This document shows positions 16,028 through 24,190 of a DNA stretch of 64,000 nt, in pieces. Both the position numbers and the translations under genes were made by a program. The notes below the pieces were generated by a model. It saw only the letters and a program-made list of their open reading frames with translations, ran no database searches and was not told where the DNA came from. Position 1 is the stretch's first letter, and each line of letters opens with the position of its first letter. The stretch is from Christiangramia lutea (GTDB taxonomy: Bacteria > Bacteroidota > Bacteroidia > Flavobacteriales > Flavobacteriaceae). The stretch is from contig NZ_JAKVTV010000001.1 in the NCBI RefSeq assembly GCF_022489035.1, positions 1,302,001 through 1,366,000 of the forward strand. Reading direction: 5' to 3'.

Positions 16028-17172
16028 ACCTTCTTCAGGCTTATTTGAAAAGTAGTTCCTTTATTAATTTCACTTCTGGCTACTTTTATCTTCCCTCTAT
16101 GATATTCTTCAATGATCCTTTTAGCCAGCGATAGGCCTAATCCCCATCCTCTTTTTTTAGTGGTTTGGCCGGGTTCAAAGATCAGTTTAAATTTATTCTT
16201 GTCTATTCCCTTACCTGTATCTGTTATATAGATATGGGCCGCTCTCATATCCTGTTTAATCTCGATCATTAATTCACCTTTTCCCCGCATCGCATCGATT
16301 GCGTTTTTAACCAGGTTCTCAATGGTCCAGCTATAAAGCTGTTCATTCAGCATCACATAAATGGGCTGCCTTGGTGATCTTAGACTAAAATCGATTAGGT
16401 TAGAACTTCTTGCTTTCAGATAATTGAAGCTTTCCCTGGTGGCTGCAACAATATCGGTTTGCTGTAAATTCGGGGATGAACCAATCTTTGAAAACCTTTC
16501 TGTGATTGTTCTTAATCTGTCTATATCTTTTTCCATTTCTTCCACATAGGAAGGGTTTACGTTTTCGGTCTTGAGAATCTCGGTCCAGCCTATAAGCGAA
16601 CTTAGTGGTGTTCCTATTTGATGAGCGGTCTCTTTTGCCATTCCGGCCCAAAGTTTATTTTGTTCACTATTCTTTGTAGTAGTGTAGAAAAAGTAAACCA
16701 CTCCAATAAATAAAAATCCGATCAGGGTAAGGCCTATAGGGTAATATTTCAGTTTGTTCAGTGCAGGAGAGTTTCCATAATATAGATACTGAACCTGATT
16801 GTCGCCAAGGTCTACGATTATGGGTTCATTTTCGTCCTTCAGATCTTCAAGGTATTCCTGGGTTCTTTCCGGATCTTCAAGAATGGCCGGGTCTATATTC
16901 GTGGTATAATCGATTTCTCCATTTTCATTGGTGTGGATAATGGGGATAGTAGTATTGTTGTTCAGGATCTCAAGAATAAGACTAAGGTCGGCATCCTCGG
17001 GAGCATTACTTAGCTCCTCCTGTGCCTGAGCCCAGATATTCATTTTGGCTCTTTCATCCTCTTTAAGTCGCTGAAAAAAAATACTTGTATTCCAGAGCAC
17101 CAGAACGATGACCACCAGGCAGGAAATTATGATAAACCAGCGATTAAAGCTGCGTTCGTCGGGTAGATTCAT
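16024..17172 (-). CDS. membrane sensor histidine kinase
   Basis: This 382-residue protein has membrane helices near residues 12-32 and 139-159 enclosing an acidic periplasmic domain of about 105 residues. The phospho-His lies in KETAHQIGTPLSSLIGWTEI near 183. The ATPase region has N box ENLVKNAIDAM, G1 DTGKGID and G2 KRGWGLGLSLAKRII. The HQIGTPLSS box replaces the usual HExRNP-like box and is a recurrent Bacteroidota variant. No response regulator is adjacent, so its partner is unknown; it stands alone on the minus strand. Confidence 0.9.
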   Translation of the reverse strand: MNLPDERSFNRWFIIISCLVVIVLVLWNTSIFFQRLKEDERAKMNIWAQAQEELSNAPEDADLSLILEILNNNTTIPIIHTNENGEIDYTTNIDPAILEDPERTQEYLEDLKDENEPIIVDLGDNQVQYLYYGNSPALNKLKYYPIGLTLIGFLFIGVVYFFYTTTKNSEQNKLWAGMAKETAHQIGTPLSSLIGWTEILKTENVNPSYVEEMEKDIDRLRTITERFSKIGSSPNLQQTDIVAATRESFNYLKARSSNLIDFSLRSPRQPIYVMLNEQLYSWTIENLVKNAIDAMRGKGELMIEIKQDMRAAHIYITDTGKGIDKNKFKLIFEPGQTTKKRGWGLGLSLAKRIIEEYHRGKIKVARSEINKGTTFQISLKKV

Positions 17173-17264
17173 GTAGTTTTCCGGCTTTTAATCAAAAATA
17201 AATATAAGCGTTTTAAAACTATTTTTATTGTAATGCATTGCTTTTCATTCCCTGCGTGATTCTT

Positions 17265-17272
17265 TATCTTTG
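17265..17272 (+). promoter_or_regulatory. -7 box of the flavin reductase gene
   Basis: TATCTTTG matches TAnnTTTG 15 bp before the ATG at 17287, giving a very short leader. A clear -33 box was not found at the expected distance. Confidence 0.5.
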
Positions 17273-17286
17273 GCAAAAATTAATCT

Positions 17287-18159
17287 ATGTTAAGTATAGA
17301 ACCTAAGGACATAAGTGTCGGGAAATTACATCAGTATCTTTTGGGTGCCATAGGTCCAAGGCCAATTGCCTTTGCCAGCACTGTAGACGAAGATGGAAAA
17401 CCGAACCTTTCTCCTTTTAGTTTTTTTAATGTTTTTGGATCTAATCCACCGGTTTTGATCTTTTCACCAGCAAGAAGAGGTCGAGATAATACCACCAAGC
17501 ATACTTTTGAAAATGCGAAGAAAGTAGACGAAGTAGTGATCAATATCGTGAACTTTGATATTGTGCAGCAAATGTCGCTTTCAAGTACCGAATATGCCGA
17601 AGGAGTAAATGAGTTCGAAAAAGCTGGTTTGACCATGCAAAAGTCTGACCTGGTAAAGCCATTTCGGGTTGCTGAATCTCCAGTGCAATTCGAATGTAAG
17701 ATCAAGGAAGTGATTGAAACTGGTTCTGAGGGCGGTGCAGGAAATCTTGTGGTTTGCCATGTAGTGAAAATGCACATCAAAGAAGATATCCTAGATGAAA
17801 AAGGATTTATAGACCAGTATAAAATAGACCAGGTTGCCCGTATGGGAGGAAACTGGTATTCCAGGGCCAGGGAAGGAATGTTTGAAGTGCCTAAGCCACT
17901 TTCAACCCTGGGAATAGGCGTAGATGCTATGCCGGAAGAAGTGAGAACAAGTAAGATCCTTACCGGGAATGACCTTGGGAAACTGGGTAATGTGGAAGCT
18001 TTGCCCGAAAATGGTGAAATTGAAGCATTCCTGAAGCAGAATACTCAGGAAGCAGAACTTGTAAAAACTGGCGATAAGGAAAAAATTCATAAGCAGGCAC
18101 AGGTTTACCTTGAGAAGGGACAACCGGAAGATGCCTGGAAAATATTATTAGCAAAATAA
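17287..18159 (+). CDS. flavin reductase family protein (FMN-binding split barrel)
   Basis: The N-terminal 200 residues of this 290-residue protein follow the flavin-reductase split barrel. LLGAIGPRPIAFASTVDEDG and NLSPFSFFNVFGSNPPVLIF form the FMN site, RRGRDNTTKHTFEN and FVVNIV-like strands follow, and VVCHVVKMHIKE closes the barrel. These enzymes use NAD(P)H to reduce FMN or are flavin-dependent oxidoreductases. A Lys/Glu-rich helical extension of about 80 residues at the C-terminus is unusual for single-domain members but common in Bacteroidota. The DUF3127 gene follows seven bases later and is probably co-transcribed. Confidence 0.85.
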   Translation: MLSIEPKDISVGKLHQYLLGAIGPRPIAFASTVDEDGKPNLSPFSFFNVFGSNPPVLIFSPARRGRDNTTKHTFENAKKVDEVVINIVNFDIVQQMSLSSTEYAEGVNEFEKAGLTMQKSDLVKPFRVAESPVQFECKIKEVIETGSEGGAGNLVVCHVVKMHIKEDILDEKGFIDQYKIDQVARMGGNWYSRAREGMFEVPKPLSTLGIGVDAMPEEVRTSKILTGNDLGKLGNVEALPENGEIEAFLKQNTQEAELVKTGDKEKIHKQAQVYLEKGQPEDAWKILLAK

Positions 18160-18166
18160 AGAGACA

Positions 18167-18541
18167 ATGGAAGTACAGGGAAAAATCAAATTAATCGGAG
18201 ATACTAAGACATTCGGTAGCAACGGATTTCAGAAGAGAGAAGTTGTAGTAACTACCGAAGAGCAATATCCGCAGCATTTGCTCATCGAGTTTGTTCAGGA
18301 TAAATGTAGCCTTTTAGATTCTTACCAGGTTGGGCAACCGGTGAAGATCGGTGTGAATTTAAGAGGTCGTGAGTGGGTAAGCCCACAGGGAGAAACAAAA
18401 TATTTTAATTCTATCCAGGGTTGGAGAATCGAAAACCTTGCTGCACAACAGCCATCAGGTGGCTCAAATGTTCCTCCACCAGACCAGTTTGAACCAGCGA
18501 ACGACCTGAATGAAGAGGATTATGATGATCTTCCTTTCTAG
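18167..18541 (+). CDS. DUF3127 family protein
   Basis: This 124-residue protein reads MEVQGKIKLIGDTKTFGSNG and contains FQKREVVVTTEEQYPQHLLIEF, GQPVKIGVNLRGREWVS and KYFNSIQGWRIE, the conserved core of DUF3127 from Bacteroidota. The strand pattern and acidic tail (DLNEEDYDDLPF) resemble single-stranded DNA-binding OB-fold proteins such as SSB, whose C-terminal acidic tip also ends in DDLPF-like residues. A nucleic-acid-binding role is therefore a fair inference but is not proven. It is followed by a repeat and terminator. Confidence 0.82.
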   Translation: MEVQGKIKLIGDTKTFGSNGFQKREVVVTTEEQYPQHLLIEFVQDKCSLLDSYQVGQPVKIGVNLRGREWVSPQGETKYFNSIQGWRIENLAAQQPSGGSNVPPPDQFEPANDLNEEDYDDLPF

Positions 18542-18546
18542 ATTTT

Positions 18547-18605
18547 GTCATGCTGAACTAGTTTCAGCATCTCTCGAGAGCCCCTGAAACAAGTTCAGGG
18601 TGACG
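18547..18605 (-). repeat. double-hairpin repeat, type A, copy 3
   Basis: ATGCTGAACTAGTTTCAGCA forms the first hairpin and CCCTGAAACAAGTTCAGGG the second, framed by GTCA and TGACG. The order of the hairpins is the reverse of the 2462 copy. It lies between DUF3127 and its terminator. Confidence 0.8.
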
Positions 18606-18642
18606 TAATTTAGGTTAGGTATCTAAAATTCTGATAAAAATC

Positions 18643-18676
18643 AAAGTCCGGCGGTAATTCTCCCCGGACTTTTTTA
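18643..18676 (+). terminator. intrinsic terminator
   Basis: AAAGTCCGG and CCGGACTTT form a nine-base stem, followed by a T-run. It closes the flavin reductase-DUF3127 unit and lies 26 bp before aat. Confidence 0.85.
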
Positions 18677-18701
18677 TTTTCAAACTCTAAATTCGAATCC
18701 T

Positions 18702-19340
18702 TTGTATTTCATTTATCCAAATCAGGCGTTTCCTCCGGTAGACTTTGCAGATGAAGACGGTTTGCTTGCAGTTGGTAGAGATCTAAGTCCTGAAAGGTTA
18801 AAAGAGGCTTATTATAAAGGGATCTTCCCCTGGTATAATGAAGGTCAGCCGGTACTTTGGTGGTCGCCAGATCCCAGAATGGTGCTTTTTCCGGAGAAGT
18901 TGAAAATTGCCAAAAGCATGAGGCCATTTCTAAATCAGGAAAAATTTCAGGTAACCTTTAATCAGCAGTTTGAAAGAGTGATCGAGAACTGTGGGAATGT
19001 GGATAGAAAAGGGCAGGACGGCACCTGGATCACTCAGGATATCAAGAAGAACTACCTTCAATTATTCCTTGAAGGAATGGCATTTTCTACAGAAGTTTGG
19101 GATGGGGCTAATCTTGTAGGTGGTTTATATGGCATATATTTAAGGGATAAAAATGTTTTCTGTGGCGAAAGTATGTTTTCCACGGCTAGTAATGCTTCAA
19201 AATTTGGTTTTATTAAGCTCGTTCAAAAGCTAAAACAAGAAGGGGTGAAATTACTGGATTGCCAGATTTATACCAGTCACCTTGAAAGCTTGGGAGCTGA
19301 AGAAATTCCCCGTAACGAGTTCCTGGAATATCTTAAATAG
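18702..19340 (+). CDS. aat: leucyl/phenylalanyl-tRNA-protein transferase
   Basis: The 212-residue product has the Aat landmarks FPPVDFADEDGLLAVGRDLS, YYKGIFPWYNEGQPVLWWSP, DPRMVLFP and FCGESMFSTASNASKFGF. Aat transfers Leu or Phe from its tRNA to N-terminal Arg or Lys of proteins, making N-degrons for ClpAP/S. The start is TTG at 18702; no ATG fits because the conserved region begins immediately. Its end overlaps the tail of the convergent DUF2490 gene by eight bases. Confidence 0.95.
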   Translation: MYFIYPNQAFPPVDFADEDGLLAVGRDLSPERLKEAYYKGIFPWYNEGQPVLWWSPDPRMVLFPEKLKIAKSMRPFLNQEKFQVTFNQQFERVIENCGNVDRKGQDGTWITQDIKKNYLQLFLEGMAFSTEVWDGANLVGGLYGIYLRDKNVFCGESMFSTASNASKFGFIKLVQKLKQEGVKLLDCQIYTSHLESLGAEEIPRNEFLEYLK

Positions 19341-20016
19341 AGATCGTAAGCCCTCCTATAAGGAACAGGCCGTGAAAAGAATTAAGATTGTACTCCTCAA
19401 GTCTGTATTGCAAACCCAGGTCGGCTTTGTTCCCGCCTCCAATATCCTTGCCCAGTGAAATATCGAACCTTTGTCCTAGTTCCGGCTTTTCTTCTTTGGT
19501 AAAGCTCCATAAGGCTTCGGCGCTCATAACCAGGAAATATTCATTTCGATCTATCCTTTCGCCATTCAGTGGATATTCAACCGAGAACTGGTATCTGCCG
19601 CGATAAATAGTTAATTCCCTAATCCTTTGTTCGAATCTGAACCGGTGTGCTACCTTAAGTGCATTATACTTGCGGGACCGGCTATACTGCTGGGTGATCC
19701 TTATTTCATCTTTTCTCCTATCCTCGAAAAGCTCATTGAAGCGGTACCTCAGGCCGAGACTTAGTTTTCCGTAAAAACCTACCTCGTAACTGGTGAAATG
19801 ACTTAATTCGACAAAATTCACTCTGAACTGGCTGGTCTTATCAAAATATAAAAGATCCCGATTGGTGATCCCAAAATTAAAGGACCAACGGTTTGGGCGG
19901 TCGATATTTATGGCGATTTCGGGCTCGGCTTGAATAACGAAATTTTGCGATTGAGAGATCGTACTCACAAAAAGAAAAGCCAGAAGATAAAATAATCTAG
20001 AAGATGAGGTAGTCAT
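19333..20016 (-). CDS. DUF2490 outer-membrane beta-barrel-like protein
   Basis: This 227-residue protein begins with a signal peptide ending SQSQ and then alternates hydrophobic and charged residues in strand pairs (YEVGFYGKLSLGLRYRFNEL, RITQQYSRSRKYNALKVAHR, RYQFSVEYPL). It ends LFLIGGLTISI, as small barrels of the DUF2490 family do. No enzyme motif is present. It overlaps the preceding gene by about 20 bp at its start, so it is in the same operon. Envelope location is inferred from the signal and strands; function is unknown. Confidence 0.78.
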   Translation of the reverse strand: MTTSSSRLFYLLAFLFVSTISQSQNFVIQAEPEIAINIDRPNRWSFNFGITNRDLLYFDKTSQFRVNFVELSHFTSYEVGFYGKLSLGLRYRFNELFEDRRKDEIRITQQYSRSRKYNALKVAHRFRFEQRIRELTIYRGRYQFSVEYPLNGERIDRNEYFLVMSAEALWSFTKEEKPELGQRFDISLGKDIGGGNKADLGLQYRLEEYNLNSFHGLFLIGGLTISI

Positions 20017-20578
20017 ATGAATTTCTGATTATTTCTCTTTCATTTTTAAAATTCCCCTTAGCATCAAAAAGCATCTCATATTTCTTCAATTTCCCTTTGT
20101 TCTTGGTCGCCACAATAAGTTCAAAGTGATCTGGGAAGTTCGAATCGAATTTTTTTGCTCGCTTCATGGTAAGTTCAGGATCTTCCTTGTTTGAGAGATA
20201 TTGTGCCTGGATCTTTTCGATCTTGAACCGGTCATGCTTTGTATCTAAATAATGCTCAATTTTTTTTAGAATTTCATTTTTAAGGTCTTTTTTCTTTACC
20301 TGCACCTCGATGTCTTCCAGAATTCCATCTTCATCGAACTCAACACTAAACCTATGACGGTTAAACTTAAACTTGGCTTCATAGCTTTCCTTTTCACCGT
20401 CGGTTTCAAAATAATGCCTTAGTTTATAGATGTCTTCAGGGATGTTTAGCAATAAAAATTCCTGAGCCCTTTCAGGCATTTCTTCTCTGTCTATATCCTC
20501 TTCCTTTTCGATCTTTTTATCCTGGGACGAGGCAAATATCGGAAGCATTAGAATAATTATAAGTAACCAATGTTTCAT
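19997..20578 (-). CDS. secreted protein of unknown function
   Basis: The 193-residue product has a signal peptide (MKHWLLIIILMLPIFASSQ) and a mature part very rich in Lys and Glu. The pattern includes paired regions, FKFNRHRFSVEFDEDGILED and FELIVATKNKGKLKKYEMLFD, each suggesting a beta-hairpin as in PepSY-like domains. The two halves look like an internal duplication (KFK..F.VEFDE.G..ED versus ELI.ATK..G.LKKYE). It is coupled to tag by a 4-bp overlap and to the DUF2490 gene by 20 bp. I do not recognise a function. Confidence 0.65.
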   Translation of the reverse strand: MKHWLLIIILMLPIFASSQDKKIEKEEDIDREEMPERAQEFLLLNIPEDIYKLRHYFETDGEKESYEAKFKFNRHRFSVEFDEDGILEDIEVQVKKKDLKNEILKKIEHYLDTKHDRFKIEKIQAQYLSNKEDPELTMKRAKKFDSNFPDHFELIVATKNKGKLKKYEMLFDAKGNFKNEREIIRNSYDYLIF

Positions 20579-21171
20579 GTAAGCTTCATTTTCTTTCCTA
20601 ACTCCTTAACTTCCTTATATCGAAAACAATCTACCTGATGATCGTTTACCATACCCGTGGCCTGCATATGCGCGTAGATAACTGTGGAGCCCACGAACTT
20701 AAAACCTCTTTTCTTTAAATCTTTGCTCAGCTTGTCACTAATCTCTGTAGTGGAGGGAGCATTTTTATAGTCTTTAACCTCGTTTTGAATAGGCGCTCCG
20801 TCTACAAATTGCCAAATGTATTTGCTAAAACTGCCAAATTCCTCCTGAATTTTCATGAATTCCCGGGCGTTGGTTACGGTAGCTCTAATCTTCATCTGGT
20901 TTCTAATAATTCCGGTGTTTTGCATCAGCTCGGTTACTTTGGCATCATTATACTGAGCTATTTTTCGATAATTGAAATTATCAAATGCCTTCCTGAAATT
21001 GTTTCTTTTTCGAAGCACCGTTATCCAGCTTAATCCAGCCTGGAAGGTTTCAAGGGTTAAAAATTCAAAAAGTGTTTCATCATCCAGTACTGGAACTCCC
21101 CATTCATGATCGTGGTATGCTTCATATAGTGGATCGCCTTCACACCATCCGCAACGTTTTATTTCTTCCAT
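20575..21171 (-). CDS. tag: DNA-3-methyladenine glycosylase I
   Basis: The 198-residue protein begins MEEIKRCGWCEGDPLYEAYH, which includes the zinc Cys and the Tag motif DHEWGVP. It has FEFLTLETFQAGLSWITVL (the alkyladenine pocket) and ends with the conserved zinc His/Cys region MQATGMVNDHQVDCFRY. It removes 3-methyladenine from DNA in base-excision repair. Length is typical. It ends by overlapping the secreted protein gene by four bases, which probably reflects operon structure rather than function. Confidence 0.95.
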   Translation of the reverse strand: MEEIKRCGWCEGDPLYEAYHDHEWGVPVLDDETLFEFLTLETFQAGLSWITVLRKRNNFRKAFDNFNYRKIAQYNDAKVTELMQNTGIIRNQMKIRATVTNAREFMKIQEEFGSFSKYIWQFVDGAPIQNEVKDYKNAPSTTEISDKLSKDLKKRGFKFVGSTVIYAHMQATGMVNDHQVDCFRYKEVKELGKKMKLT

Positions 21172-21176
21172 AGTTT

Positions 21177-21902
21177 CTAGGATCTAAAATGATAGGTAAT
21201 CGTTCCGGGTTGTGCATTTCGGCCGGAAAGTTTTGAGAACTTCGCTCCGGCCGAATATTCCAGCGCACGATCGGTTAAACATTCATTGGTCGTATTTGAA
21301 CTCGCTTTGTTAACCGAAGAGTCTATTACATAACCATTAGCATCTACCGTGATGTTTATAACGACCTTGCCTGCGGTATCGCAGGTATACACCGGATTTG
21401 GAATTTTCACTGCTCTCCTTCCTTTTAAAGAAAAAGAAATAGAACTGTAATCGTAAACGGCCGATTTCTGTGATACTTCTTCGCCTGAATCATCACCATC
21501 TGACCGATTTTTCTTTTCGTCGGAATTCTTCCTGTTTAAAGCGTAATTTCCTTCGGAACTTTCGGAATCCTCATTTTCGGCCTCCTCCTGTTCAGTTGAA
21601 TTCTTTTTAAATATCTCGTCCAGTTTATTTTTAAAATCGGCTTCGCGGGTTTCTTTATCCTGATTATAGGCCTGGTGGGTTTGAATATTTCTTCTGCTTT
21701 TTTGCTGAGGCTGTTTTTCTTCAGGTTGAACTTCTTCTTTTTCGGCAATTTTATACTGTTCCAGGTCTACGAGCATTTCAGCAGTTTCCTGGTTCCCGTT
21801 GGCTAGCTTAAAATTATAAAGGGCTAGCATCAAAACTAAAAATGACAGCGTGGTAAGGATAAGCGCCTTGTGCTTATCGAAAAAATTATCGAAAAAATCC
21901 AT
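21177..21902 (-). CDS. TonB-like energy-transducer protein
   Basis: This 241-residue protein has one N-terminal membrane helix (about 14-32) and then a long Lys/Glu/Gln-rich spacer (30-165) with acidic clusters. The C-terminal domain has IPNPVYTCDTAGKVVINITVDANGYVIDSSV and ends GTITYHFRS. The order fits TonB-family proteins, which span the periplasm to drive outer-membrane receptors. The terminal domain has Cys residues (YTC, NEC) that most TonB lack, and the spacer is acidic-basic rather than proline-rich. Its place between tag and truB gives no clue. A TonB-related role is inferred. Confidence 0.7.
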   Translation of the reverse strand: MDFFDNFFDKHKALILTTLSFLVLMLALYNFKLANGNQETAEMLVDLEQYKIAEKEEVQPEEKQPQQKSRRNIQTHQAYNQDKETREADFKNKLDEIFKKNSTEQEEAENEDSESSEGNYALNRKNSDEKKNRSDGDDSGEEVSQKSAVYDYSSISFSLKGRRAVKIPNPVYTCDTAGKVVINITVDANGYVIDSSVNKASSNTTNECLTDRALEYSAGAKFSKLSGRNAQPGTITYHFRS

Positions 21903-21924
21903 ATCTAATTAACAGTCAGCCGAC

Positions 21925-22641
21925 TTAATTATTCTCTCGTGAAGGTAGCAATTTTTCGAAAGATTCGATATTCATCGCATTTTCTACGGAATAATCACCA
22001 ATGGCAGTTCTTCGCAATTCAGAAAGATGTGCGCCACTATTCAGGGCTTGCCCGAATTCATTGGCAAGACTTCTAATGTAAGTACCCTTGCTGCAAACCA
22101 CTCTGAAATCTACTTCAGGAAAATTGCTTGTGTTAATCTCAAATTCTGAAATTTCCACCTTCCTCTTTTTAACCTCAACTTCCTTGCCTTCGCGGGCATA
22201 TTCATAAAGTCTTTTTCCGTCTTTCTTTAGAGCTGAAAAAACAGGCGGAGTTTGCTCGATCTCACCGATGAATTTTTTTGTGGTTTCCTGAAGTAGTTCT
22301 TCGGTGATATGATCTGTGGGGAAATTCTGGTCAATTTCGGTTTCCAAATCGAATGATGGAGTAGTAGCTCCAATGGTAAAAGTCCCGGTATATTCTTTGA
22401 TCTGTCCCTGGAGTTCGGGAATTGTTTTAGTGAATTTTCCAGTACAAATTATAAGTAATCCGGTAGCTAATGGGTCTAAAGTTCCTGCATGTCCAACCTT
22501 AATCTTTTTGATCTTGCAGCTTTTTTTGATAAGCCATCTTACCTTATTTACTAACTGGAAAGAGGTCCAGTTCAAAGGTTTGTCAAAAAGTAAAACCTGG
22601 CCGGTTTTGAATTCTTCGAGGGTTAATTCCTTATTGCGCAT
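21925..22641 (-). CDS. truB: tRNA pseudouridine(55) synthase TruB
   Basis: The product of about 238 residues has the TruB motifs LLFDKPLNWTSFQLVNKVRW, KVGHAGTLDPLATGLLI with the catalytic Asp, TPPVFSALKKDGKRLYEYAR and CSKGTYIRSLA. It makes pseudouridine at position 55 of the T loop in most tRNAs. I chose the ATG at 22641 (MRNKELTLEEF); one two codons upstream is possible. It overlaps the end of uppP by 11 bp, so the two are translationally linked. Confidence 0.96.
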   Translation of the reverse strand: MRNKELTLEEFKTGQVLLFDKPLNWTSFQLVNKVRWLIKKSCKIKKIKVGHAGTLDPLATGLLIICTGKFTKTIPELQGQIKEYTGTFTIGATTPSFDLETEIDQNFPTDHITEELLQETTKKFIGEIEQTPPVFSALKKDGKRLYEYAREGKEVEVKKRKVEISEFEINTSNFPEVDFRVVCSKGTYIRSLANEFGQALNSGAHLSELRRTAIGDYSVENAMNIESFEKLLPSRENN

Positions 22642-23425
22642 ATGCAAAAATAATGGCCGCCAATCCCACTACAAAACAATAGATGGCAAACCATGAAAGT
22701 TTAGATTTTTTAACCAGGGAGATCATCCAGGTACAGGCAACCAGGCCGGCTATAAATGCTGCTACGAAACCAACTGCTAGAATAGAAAAACTGGTAGAGC
22801 TTTCCATCAACTCTCCGCTTAAAATATCCTTGGCGATCTTTCCGAAGATCAGGGGAACAACCATCAGAAATGAGAATCTGGCTGCTTTGGTCTTATCATT
22901 ACCAAGTAAAACTGAAGTGGAAATGGTAGCACCGCTACGGGAAATTCCAGGTAGCATAGCTATCGCCTGGGAAACACCAATTACGAATGCATTTGGGTAA
23001 CTTACTTTCTTCCCGGTATCCTTTGCTTTATCTGCCAGCCACAATAAAAGGGCAGTGATTAGAAGCATAAAACCTACAAATAGGATATTTCCTCCGAATA
23101 ATGCTTCTAATTGTTCTTCGAATAATAGTCCCACAACTACTGCAGGGATCATCGAGATTATGATCTTTAATGAAAATTGAGTTTCCTCGTTCCATTTAAA
23201 ACTTAAGAGTCCGCCAACGATCTCAAAAACATCTTTTCTGAAAACTACCAAAGTACTCAAAGCCGTAGCGAAGTGGAGGACAACGGTGAATAATAAAGAT
23301 TCTTCTGGAAGACTGGTGTCACCTAAGAGCGCTTTTCCAAGTTCAAGATGGCCACTGGAAGAAACAGGTAAAAATTCGGTTAGTCCCTGGATTATTCCAA
23401 GGATCACGGCATCTAATACGTCCAA
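22631..23425 (-). CDS. uppP: undecaprenyl-diphosphatase UppP (BacA)
   Basis: This 264-residue integral membrane protein has about eight helices. It carries the two conserved boxes GLTEFLPVSSSGHLELG near residues 14-31 and PGISRSGATISTS near 160, which build the active site. It dephosphorylates undecaprenyl diphosphate so that the lipid carrier for cell-wall and surface polysaccharides is recycled. It is one of the ftsX-DUF3098-uppP-truB chain. Confidence 0.96.
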   Translation of the reverse strand: MDVLDAVILGIIQGLTEFLPVSSSGHLELGKALLGDTSLPEESLLFTVVLHFATALSTLVVFRKDVFEIVGGLLSFKWNEETQFSLKIIISMIPAVVVGLLFEEQLEALFGGNILFVGFMLLITALLLWLADKAKDTGKKVSYPNAFVIGVSQAIAMLPGISRSGATISTSVLLGNDKTKAARFSFLMVVPLIFGKIAKDILSGELMESSTSFSILAVGFVAAFIAGLVACTWMISLVKKSKLSWFAIYCFVVGLAAIIFAYAQ

Positions 23426-23430
23426 ACTTT

Positions 23431-23688
23431 TTATTTTTTATTGGGATTCAACAAAATGGCGTATACCTCGATGGCAAAACCTATTAACACCAGGGCTGGT
23501 GCAAGTCGAATTCTCTGAAAATTATAGATCGCATCGTTGAATTCATTAGGGTCTTCGCTACCTCCGCCCGACATCAAGATAAATCCCAGGGCGATCACTG
23601 CGATCCCGATGAACATAAAAGTATAGTTCTTCTTTCCGAAAACGAAGCCGGTATTAAAACTTCCTTTTATTTTATTTTTTTCTGTCAT
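23431..23688 (-). CDS. DUF3098 family small membrane protein
   Basis: The 85-residue product (ATG at 23688; an upstream in-frame Met would include the inverted repeat) has two membrane helices, KKNYTFMFIGIAVIALGFIL and APALVLIGFAIEVYAILL. They are separated by a Gly/Ser/Asp/Glu loop, MSGGGSEDPNEF. This is the DUF3098 pattern, found in Bacteroidota beside ftsX and uppP. Function is unknown; a part in envelope or division-linked lipid metabolism is suggested only by neighbours. Confidence 0.85.
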   Translation of the reverse strand: MTEKNKIKGSFNTGFVFGKKNYTFMFIGIAVIALGFILMSGGGSEDPNEFNDAIYNFQRIRLAPALVLIGFAIEVYAILLNPNKK

Positions 23689-23701
23689 AATTGTTTTATT
23701 T

Positions 23702-23718
23702 GCCACGAATGCACTAAT
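23702..23718 (+). repeat. left inverted repeat of the GxxExxY cassette
   Basis: GCCACGAATGCACTAAT matches the complement of the right end at 15 of 17 positions. Confidence 0.75.
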
Positions 23719-23721
23719 AAC

Positions 23722-24096
23722 TCATAGAACTATTCTCTGGTGCATTAATTTATCCGGTTCAAAATTAGCCAATATTGCCAATTTATTACCCGAAACTTTT
23801 AGGTAATTAATACATTGCGCTATATGTCGGTCATTCAATGCTGCTACAGATTTAATTTCAAGAATTATTTTGTCGAAAATCACAAAATCTGCAATAAACT
23901 GATGTGGTAGGACTATTTCTTTATAATTGACCTGATATCGCTTTTCTCTTTCAAAAGGAATATTCCTAGAATTTAATTCATACTCTATTGCATCAGAGTA
24001 AACAGCCTCAAGAAAACCACCTCCTAACTCATTATGAACATCAAATAGAACGCCTATGATCTCATAACTTTCCTGTTTATAAGTAAGATTGGCCAT
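23722..24096 (-). CDS. GxxExxY family protein (PD-(D/E)xK nuclease-like)
   Basis: The 124-residue product has the namesake motif GGGFLEAVYSDAIEYEL, plus FIADFVIFDKIILEIKSVAAL, which carries the D...ExK residues of the PD-(D/E)xK fold, and NYLKVSGNKLAILANF. GxxExxY proteins are short, widespread in Bacteroidota, and have no settled function; a nuclease activity is suggested by the conserved acidic and Lys residues. The gene lies inside a 17-bp inverted-repeat pair and interrupts the ftsX-DUF3098 neighbourhood, a sign of acquisition. Same strand as the host operon. Confidence 0.88.
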   Translation of the reverse strand: MANLTYKQESYEIIGVLFDVHNELGGGFLEAVYSDAIEYELNSRNIPFEREKRYQVNYKEIVLPHQFIADFVIFDKIILEIKSVAALNDRHIAQCINYLKVSGNKLAILANFEPDKLMHQRIVL

Positions 24097-24190
24097 TTAA
24101 AATTTTTGATTTAAATCTATTTGCATAGGATGCACGAATGATTTAAATGTTAAATCCGGTTTCTTCTTATCCTTAAAATAGGGATAAAAT

